This document shows positions 57,113 through 64,000 of a stretch of DNA of 64,000 bases, piece after piece. The notes below the pieces were generated by a model. The model did no database searches and was not told where the DNA came from. It worked only from the letters and a program-made list of their open reading frames with translations. Origin of the DNA: Corallium rubrum (lineage: Eukaryota > Cnidaria > Anthozoa > Scleralcyonacea > Coralliidae); the NCBI GenBank assembly GCA_964035015.1, contig OZ035998.1, forward strand, positions 18,729,327 to 18,793,326, in the 5' to 3' direction. Both the position numbers and the translations under genes were made by a program. Each line of letters starts with the position of its first letter. The first letter of the stretch is position 1.

Positions 57113-58812
57113 CAATTGTGATAGCTAGTGATAGCTAGTGATGGCCAGTGATAGCTAGTGATGGCGAGTGATAGCTAGTGATGGAGAGTGATAGCTAGTG
57201 ATGGGGAGTGATAGCTAGTGATGGGGAGTGATAGCTAGTGATGGCGAGTGATAGCTAGTGATGGAGAGTTATAGCTAGTGATGGGGAGTGATAGCTAGTG
57301 ATGGGGAGTGAGATAGCTAGTGATGGCGAGTGATAGCTGGTGATGGGGAGTGATGGGGAGTGATGGGGAGTGATAGTTAGTGATGGTGAGTGATAACTAG
57401 TGATGGGGAGTGATAGCTAGTGATGGGGGGTGATAGTTAGTGATGTTGAGTGATAGCTAGTGATGACGAGTGATGGTGAGTGATAGCTAGTGATGGGGAG
57501 TGATGGTGAGTGATGGAGAGTGATAGCTAGTGATGGTGAGTGATAGCTAGTGATGGTGAGTGATAACTAGTGATGGGGAGTGATAGCTAGTGATGGGGGG
57601 TGATAGTTAGTGATGTTGAGTGATAGCTAGTGATGACGAGTGATGGTGAGTGATAGCTAGTGATGGGGAGTGATGGTGAGTGATGGGGAGTGATAGCTAG
57701 TGATGGTGAGTGATAGCTAGTGATGGTGAGTGATAGCTAGTGATGGTGAATGATGGTGAGTGATGGGGAGTGATAGCTAGTGATGGTGAGTGATAGCTAG
57801 TGATGGAGAGTGATAGCTAGTGATGGGGAGTGATAGCTAGTGATGGGGAGTGATAGCTAGTGATGGCGAGTGATAGCTAGTGATGGAGAGTTATAGCTAG
57901 TGATGGGGAGTGATAGCTAGTGATGGGGAGTGAGATAGCTAGTGATGGCGAGTGATAGCTGGTGATGGGGAGTGATGGGGAGTGATGGGGAGTGATAGTT
58001 AGTGATGGTGAGTGATAACTAGTGATGGGGAGTGATAGCTAGTGATGGGGGGTGATAGTTAGTGATGTTGAGTGATAGCTAGTGATGACGAGTGATGGTG
58101 AGTGATAGCTAGTGATGGGGAGTGATGGTGAGTGATGGGGAGTGATAGCTAGTGATGGTGAGTGATAGCTAGTGATGGTGAGTGATAACTAGTGATGGGG
58201 AGTGATAGCTAGTGATGGGGGGTGATAGTTAGTGATGTTGAGTGATAGCTAGTGATGACGAGTGATGGTGAGTGATAGCTAGTGATGGGGAGTGATGGTG
58301 AGTGATGGGGAGTGATAGCTAGTGATGGTGAGTGATAGCTAGTGATGGTGAGTGATAGCTAGTGATGGTGAATGATGGTGAGTGATGGGGAGTGATAGCT
58401 AGTGATGGTGAGTGATAGCTAGTGATTGGGAGTGATGGTGAGTGATGGGGAGTGATAGCTAGTGATGGCGAGTGATAGCTAGTGATGGGGAGTGATGCTG
58501 AGTGATGTGGAGTGATAGCTAGTGATGGTGAGTGATAGCTAGTGATGGTGAGTGATAGCTAGTGATGGTGAGTGATAGCTAGTGATGGCAAGTGATGGTG
58601 AGTGATAGCTAGTGATGGGGAGTGATGGGGAGTGATGGGGTGTGATGGGGAGTGATAGCTAGTGATGGCGAGTGATAGCTAGTGATGGGGAGTGATGGTG
58701 AGTGATGGGGAGTGATAGCTAGTGATGGTGAGTGATAGCCAGTGATGGGGAGTGATAGCTAGTGATGGGGAGTGATAGCTAGTGATGGTGAGTGATAGCT
58801 AGTGATCGCAAG
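57113..58812. repeat. 20-bp minisatellite, right block of Z
   Basis: About 85 units of (AGTGATAGCT)(AGTGATGGGG) variants. A higher-order block of roughly 620 bp recurs (57177 and 57802). Mirrors the left block but is more than four times longer. Confidence 0.9.
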
Positions 58813-59049
58813 TGATTGTTAGGGCAGCGTAGTGATAAATAGTGAGGAAAGGTGGGAAAATGAGCAACAATAGTCGACTGCTGAAAATTTCTAAAAACGG
58901 GGGGTGCTTTTGATTATTAAAAATGGCGTAAAAAATGCGAAGGACTGGACGGTTCCTTTTGAGTCATCCCTTTTAACCTCGACCTACTTTTTGCGAGAAG
59001 TATCGTTGGTATCGATATTTTGTACTAGTATCGCCCATCCCTATGGTCT

Positions 59050-61869
59050 AATCAATGGTTTTTGATTGATTGATTAAGTCTTTATTATAAAACATACTCA
59101 ACAACAGACGTGCGAGTTTACATCAAGTTCAATAAAAGTATTTATCAATTACATAAATTATATAACAACAATATGACTATAACTATTCATACAAACTTAA
59201 AAAGACACCTATTAATAAAGGTTCGTTTAAAACGTTCTTTGCGAATGCGTGGCAATATGAAGTCATGACCTCGTTGTCGAAGATGTCTCGTCTTTTTTCC
59301 TGGAAGAAGGTCATACATTGGATGATCTTCATTGTCAACGATATTTTCCCAGAGCTTTAAATCTCTTTCCCGAATAATATTTTGAATGGGTAAGTATTTA
59401 GCGGTATATCCAAATTTAAAAGCTCTTCTGCAAAATTTTTTAATTCGGTTGAGGTACTTATCTTCGTAGGCACAAGCCCATACCTCAACAGCATATAAAA
59501 AAATGGACATAACTAAGCTATCGAATAAAACTGTAAGTTCATTTTTGGAGTAACCATAATATTTACATACCCTTAGGATATATAAGTGAGAGCTAGCTTT
59601 GTGTAGCATTGTAACAAACTGTTGGTCCCAGTTACATGGATCTTCATTAAAGGTAACACCCAATAGCTTTAATGAAGTTTTACGTGTAATTGTAGGAATT
59701 GGATTTGGAAGAGGTTTAGTTGTTTTACCTCTAACCACCATCTCCCATGTTTTCCTCAAATTTAATGTCATACTGTTATCCTTTGACCAATTTTCAATAT
59801 TTTCAACTTCCTTCGAAGAGGGGTCTGGCTGGTTAGACCTAACAGGCACGCTGAGAGTCAGGTCATCAGCAAACTTAATTAGCAAGTCTCTACTAGGATT
59901 CAGAACAGTAATGTCATTAACCATCAGAGAGAATAATACGGGGCCAAGTACACTGCCTTGCGGAACACCTCTATTAATGCAGACAAACTCTGTTGTTACA
60001 CCATCAACCACGACTTGTTGTTTTTTTATCACTGAGGAAACTGATTATCCAGTTAATAATGTAGGGATTTATATCAAGTCGCTTGAATTTGTCGCATAAG
60101 ATGTTGTGCAACACCATGTCAAATGCCTTGCTAAAGTCGAATGCAAATACCCGAACAAAGTCAGTATCTTTATCAAGCCAACTAAGCCAATTGTGATGCT
60201 GCTTGAGTAAACCCATACCAGCGCTGTGCCCCTCCTTATAAGCAAATTGATCAGGTTTTATAACTGATTTAAAAACAGTGGATAATTCTTGTTTGTATAC
60301 CAATTTTTCAAAAAGTCTCATTATGATATTGGTCAATGAGACTGGTCTCAACTGATTTGATTCAACTAACGGCGACTCCTTGGGAATTGGTGTTAGATTC
60401 GCAAGCTTCCAGAGAAGTGGAACTGATTGTTCTCTAAGTGAGAAGTTAAACACTTTAGTAACAACTGGTGCTAGGTAATTAGCATAATCTTTCCACAGCC
60501 AATATGGTAATTGTCAGGTCCAGGGGCGGTTTGCTTCTGGGAGATTAAAAATCTTCTCACTGTATATTCATCAAAGCTAGGAATTCGGGTGTCACTCGGT
60601 ATAGGCAAAGGCTGCGGAGCTATTTACTGTTCATCAGTATTAATAGACTTAAAATAAGCATTAATTGTATCTGGATCAATAATAGAGCTTATTGGGATTG
60701 TTTGAGACTTTCTGCCTGTTATTTTATTGGTAAAATCCCACCAGCCTTTGGAACATCTAGAATATTTTTTATTTTCCTTATGAATGGCGTTTACTTGATT
60801 TTCACGAATTAGTTTATTGATTCTATCTTGAAGAACAATGTTATCTACATGATAATGTTTCCGATTATTGTTTTTTCTGATTTTGCATAAGTGTTTAACA
60901 AGGGGCGACATATAAGGAGGATCGCGAGATGATACTTTAACCTTCCGTAATGGAAAGCATTCCTCAAACATTGACTGGAGAGATTCATTCAACATTGCAA
61001 CGCTATCACATGAATTTGGGCAAGAGTCTAGATCGCTCCAGTCCCAGTCCTTAAGCATATCTTCCATTTTTACTTTAAAGTGCTCTCTCACATCTCTAAA
61101 ATGCACGATTTTTCTAATAGGTTTAGCAACGCTGCGTGGTGGAACTAATATGGCTAAGTGATCTGATCGCACCAGACCCTTTAATACTGTTGGTGATTTC
61201 CATAAATATGGACAATTACTCATAAAAACATCCAAAGTTCTCTCACCTCTAGTTGGAAGTTTCACCATCTGTTTCAAAGCATGTTGAACAACAAAATCAG
61301 TTAGGTTAAGTTGGTTGATATCCCCAGCGATAATGATCTTAGCGTTGGGCTCAGAAGAGACTATTCGTTCACAACAGTCGGACAAGTACTCTAAAAAATC
61401 GTCTGTTGAATAGATAGGGTCAGGTGGATGGTACAGCAGCAACTTGATACTTGGAATTGGGCGTTTTTATTTCGCACCATAGGCACTCGAATTCATTCTC
61501 AGAAGAGGTTGGTTTGACAAGCCAGTCATTCCTACAGATGATAGCAACGCCACCTCCTATTCGCAATCCGAGTCGATCTTTTCTAATAAGCGTGTAACCA
61601 TTAGGGCATATCAAATTGGTTGAAATTCTATCGTTAAGCCAAGTTTCCGAAACAAAACATACATCTATTTTATTTGAATGTAAATCGGCGTAAAGCGCTG
61701 ATGCAGCGTCAGGTTTCACCAACGATCGAGCGTTAATAACCATACATCTAGGAATTACTTTTGGAGGCATAGGACCAGGTTTTCCAATTACGTTGACAGG
61801 CGTAATCACGCGAGGGCGTTTGTTATAATATGTTGGAGAAGTATTCTGGCTTGTGCGACAAGAATTCAA
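59050..61869 (-). pseudogene. Non-LTR retrotransposon (LINE), near-complete endonuclease plus reverse transcriptase
   Basis: Minus strand, in order: AP endonuclease start (61420-61869: INARSL, DVCFVSETWLNDRIS, GGGVAIICR), endonuclease end and linker (60624-61442: IIIAGDINQ, SDHLAILVP), reverse transcriptase palm (60004-60453: PIPKESP, LRPVSLTN, FAFDFSKAFD) and catalytic part (59187-60032: RGVPQGSVLGP, and FADD at about 59862-59873 in place of the commoner YADD), then a C-terminal region. Lesions: a frame change near 61430, a TAA stop at 60624, a shift near 60500 and an indel in an A-run near 60025. The 3' end has TTGATTGATTGA-type repeats. It abuts the end of Z. A 5' nucleic-acid-binding ORF1 is not seen. 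Young but inactive copy of a CR1/L2/RTEX-like LINE; the clade is uncertain. Confidence 0.85.
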
Positions 61870-62123
61870 CCGATCAATAACAGGTGTATTTATTTTTCAA
61901 AATGACGACTGCAGAGATAATTCTTTTAAATTTAACAAATCGTCAAAAAACTCAACAGATAGATACTGTATACACAGAAAAACTCTACGTTGGAACTATT
62001 TGAAGATGAGAAATTGTTTAGTCATAAAACTATTCGAATTTTGGGTCAGTTTTAGTCGTATGTGGAATTGAAGGCTTATACAGCTGTCAATATAACGTGA
62101 AGAAAACTTCGTAGAGTTGAACA
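61870..62123. other. No gene seen
   Basis: AT-rich; may include the 5' part of the LINE, but no motif supports this. Confidence 0.4.
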
Positions 62124-62846
62124 ATAGACCACTTTCATAATAGCGACTAATCTGAATATTCTTTTGTATGTATCTTAATATAAAGCCTTTCTGGCCTCGT
62201 TTGTGTGTTTGCATTTCAAACGACTCTTTCCTTCATAACGAGGCTAGAAAGACTCATTTAGATGCATATTTATCAATTATTGGACGAGTCGGAGCAAAAT
62301 ATCATGATTTGTCAGTGGCGAGCTACTAGTTATTTGCCGATGCCGAAGGCAGAGGCAAATAACTAGTAGCAAGACGCTGACAAATCATGATATTTTGCGA
62401 TAGACGAGTTCAATAATTGATTTATCATTCATAAAATAGTTAAAAATTTGAAATGCCTGAAGTAAGAGATCGCCACTCTTCTCTCTGTCTTCGGCATACT
62501 AAAATCTTCGTAAAACTTACTTTTTGTTGGCACGAGTCTTGCTTTTTATCTCACTAAAACTTCCTTTTCACTATTTCTTTTCTGAAGTACATTATCGTTA
62601 AGGATGCTTCCAAATACTCTCGATTATTTCCTCGGATAGCTGAAGAACTAGCCGCCATGTTTACGAACATTATTTGCAGTCAGCAGCGCTATCGCTACTA
62701 CGCATGCTCATAAAATTATTTGCAGCAGAAAAATTATTTGCACTCAGTTATTTGCAGGTAAATTAACCAATGAGAATGCAGGATAGAAACGAAATGAATG
62801 ATAAAAAACAATATTTAAAGTGGTGGCCATTATGAAAGTGGTCTAT
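62124..62846. mobile_element. MITE with ATAGACCACTTTCATAAT ends
   Basis: ATAGACCACTTTCATAAT at the left and its complement, ATTATGAAAGTGGTCTAT, at the right. About 720 bp, no transposase; a hairpin sits inside. A fragment of the same family is at 20571-20640. Confidence 0.75.
62275..62415. repeat. Foldback hairpin with CCGAAGGC loop (5)
   Basis: AAATATCATGATTTGTCAG and CTACTAGTTATTTGCC pair with the complements at 62355-62400; tip GATGCCGAAGGCAGAG; ends CAATTATTGGACG / TTCAATAATTG as in hairpin 1. Confidence 0.8.
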
Positions 62847-62929
62847 GAGCATTATTTAAATTTACATGATAAAACTACGAGAGTTAAAGTCGTTTATTTT
62901 AAGTTTCTTGGTTATTCTTCTCAGGCCTC

Positions 62930-63025
62930 AAATTTTACTAAAACAATTAGTCACCTTACCGAACCATGAAGCGACGAGGTAAATTTAAACGATAATCACC
63001 TCGACTTCGGTGACTAATTGTTAAT
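62930..63025. repeat. Foldback hairpin (6), related to 15285
   Basis: AAAACAATTAGTCACC pairs with GGTGACTAATTGTT; inner part imperfect (CGACGAGGTAAATTTAAACGATAATCACCTCG). Confidence 0.65.
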
Positions 63026-63029
63026 TAGG

Positions 63030-63205
63030 ATAAATTTACAAGTTGCTATCACAAATCCTTGAATTTCATTGGCCATCACAGCAGTTACTATCCACCGTTA
63101 GCAAATGAAAAGCCTTTTTTTAACGAAATTGACCAATCACAAAATGCGTAGTATGTCACAGGCAATGATCATTAGAGCCAGCGGTAGTTCTGTTAAGCAA
63201 CAAGG
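63030..63205. repeat. Dispersed repeat, inverted copy of 15725-15912
   Basis: See the copy at 15725: shared AATGATCATTAGAGCCAGCG, ACAAAATGCGTAGTATGTCA-type block and CCTTTTTTTAACGAAATTGA. Confidence 0.7.
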
Positions 63206-63324
63206 TTGTAGATTCATGTCTCACTAGCTAAATTAATCGAGCATATTTTTTTCCACAACGTAAACCCCTATTGCATCCTGCCCCAAGCAACCCACAACCG
63301 ATCCACTGTGGCCCCTATTGGAAC

Positions 63325-63392
63325 TATGTAAACCCTGTAAACCTTGTAAACCTTGTAAACCTTGTAAACCCTGTAAACCCAACCTGTAAACT
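63325..63392. repeat. 9-bp minisatellite (CCTTGTAAA)n
   Basis: About seven units of CCTTGTAAA / CCCTGTAAA. Confidence 0.85.
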
Positions 63393-64000
63393 TGCATGGT
63401 ATGTCTATCTATGTATGTGTAATATATACTGTATGGGTATAATTTATATAAAAATGTGGGTATGTGTATTTCCCTCTGTATTTTTTCAACATGATTTTGC
63501 TACAGCGTCACTTTTATTGTACCCGATGGATCTACCATGCGCTCTAGCATGCGTATATATCTTTTATGAGTTCTTTGTTATCTAACTGTTTTGGGGGGTG
63601 GTGCAGGTGTGCAACATTAACAGTGACGGTTACAAGTTGACCATCATTGATTTTTAATGACTTTAATATAGCCATGTTCATTTTGCTCCAGAACCAAAAA
63701 TTGATTGCACTTAGAGAGGTGAATGAGGCTGGTGAATTTGAAACGAGTCCTGTCTTAGTCGTGACGTGAAAGAAATTGATGAAGTGAGCGTTATTTGTTC
63801 TTTCCTGTTGGATTGAAGGTTAAAGCTGTATTACTCAGTGATGAGGTAATTTTTTAAATTTCATTTAACATACTGTAGAAACCTTTTTAAGATAATTCCT
63901 CAGTTTTGCATTGCGCAGCTTTTCTGTGCATGGGAGAATATGTTACGTTGCTATCGCTTTTGATTCGGTAGCCTTTAGATAAGGCGTATGTGAACAAATG
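63393..64000. other. No gene seen
   Basis: AT-rich terminal stretch; no reading frame with recognisable similarity and no clear repeat. Confidence 0.4.

Larger units (their letters stand above)
46011..59041. mobile_element. Element Z: 13-kb non-autonomous element with mirrored satellites
   Basis: The outer flanks are inverted: GTCGAGGTTAAAAGGGATGA (46036) and its complement at 58966-58985, followed on both sides by CGCATTTTTTACGCCATTTT, a homopolymer run (C at 46120, G at 58900), CAGCAGTCGACTA and CACTACGCTGCCCTAACAAT. Inside come mirrored 20-bp minisatellites and a central 10.5-kb satellite. The right end reads ATCGCCCATCCCTA, a motif seen at ends of hAT-type MITEs; the left end is degraded beyond GGTATCGAAATTACC. 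No transposase is encoded. Confidence 0.7.

Noticed and set aside
46703-57138. Dozens of overlapping 60-190 codon frames
   Set aside because: All are phases of the 207-bp satellite; frames are interrupted by stops in A-run linkers and have no start, splice or domain evidence.
57113-58812. CRISPR array
   Set aside because: Units are contiguous 10/20-bp repeats without unique spacers, in a eukaryotic context with no cas genes.

Overview
This is a gene-poor, AT-rich, repeat-dominated piece of an animal nuclear genome. Evidence for a eukaryote: spliced reading frames with GT/AG junctions, non-LTR retrotransposons, a 5S-rRNA-type SINE, hAT/Mutator/Crypton transposase relics, MITEs and an F5/8 type C (discoidin) domain split by an intron. 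The repertoire looks like that of a marine invertebrate, most likely a cnidarian (inference, moderate confidence). No prokaryotic operons, ribosome binding sites or CRISPR arrays are present.

Layout. (1) 0.7-10.2 kb: a large inverted repeat with arms of about 1.5 kb, whose centre holds truncated LINE 3' ends and pyrimidine/purine tracts; its right arm is broken by a hAT-like MITE, a 5'-truncated LINE and a TTAA-flanked foldback element. (2) 10.2-19.4 kb: a dense field of hairpin elements, two tyrosine-recombinase (Crypton-like) fragments, a 5S-derived SINE, a Harbinger-like MITE and a Mutator-like transposase relic. (3) 19.5-20.3 kb: a two-exon F5/8C domain with an in-frame stop. (4) 21.24-41.85 kb: nested elements A > X > Y. 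The core, Y (about 22.6-36.57 kb), is the highlight: a roughly 14-kb DNA transposon with near-identical terminal inverted repeats of about 0.7 kb and two convergent genes, a RecQ-like helicase and a seven-exon transposase-like protein of about 1,177 aa whose six exon junctions keep frame and which carries ankyrin repeats inside its presumed catalytic core. Outside Y lie a hAT transposase relic and MITEs. (5) 42.2-43.7 kb: one intact single-exon gene for an HxxxDG-type acyltransferase. (6) 45.3-45.9 kb: TA repeats interrupted by long palindromes. (7) 46.0-59.04 kb: a 13-kb element with inverted ends, mirrored 20-bp minisatellites and a central satellite array of about fifty 207-bp units. (8) 59.05-61.87 kb: a nearly complete LINE (endonuclease plus reverse transcriptase) with a few lesions. 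(9) 62.1-64 kb: MITE and hairpin repeats.

How it fits together. In Y the helicase would unwind DNA and the ankyrin-containing protein would be the recombinase; each gene starts about 100 bp inside one TIR, so the TIRs probably hold both promoters. X has the same terminal motif as Y and a 3-bp TAA duplication where it interrupts A. The host genes seen are the acyltransferase and possibly the damaged F5/8C exons; nearly everything else is mobile or satellite DNA. All coordinates of repeats were read by eye and are approximate unless a boundary motif is stated.
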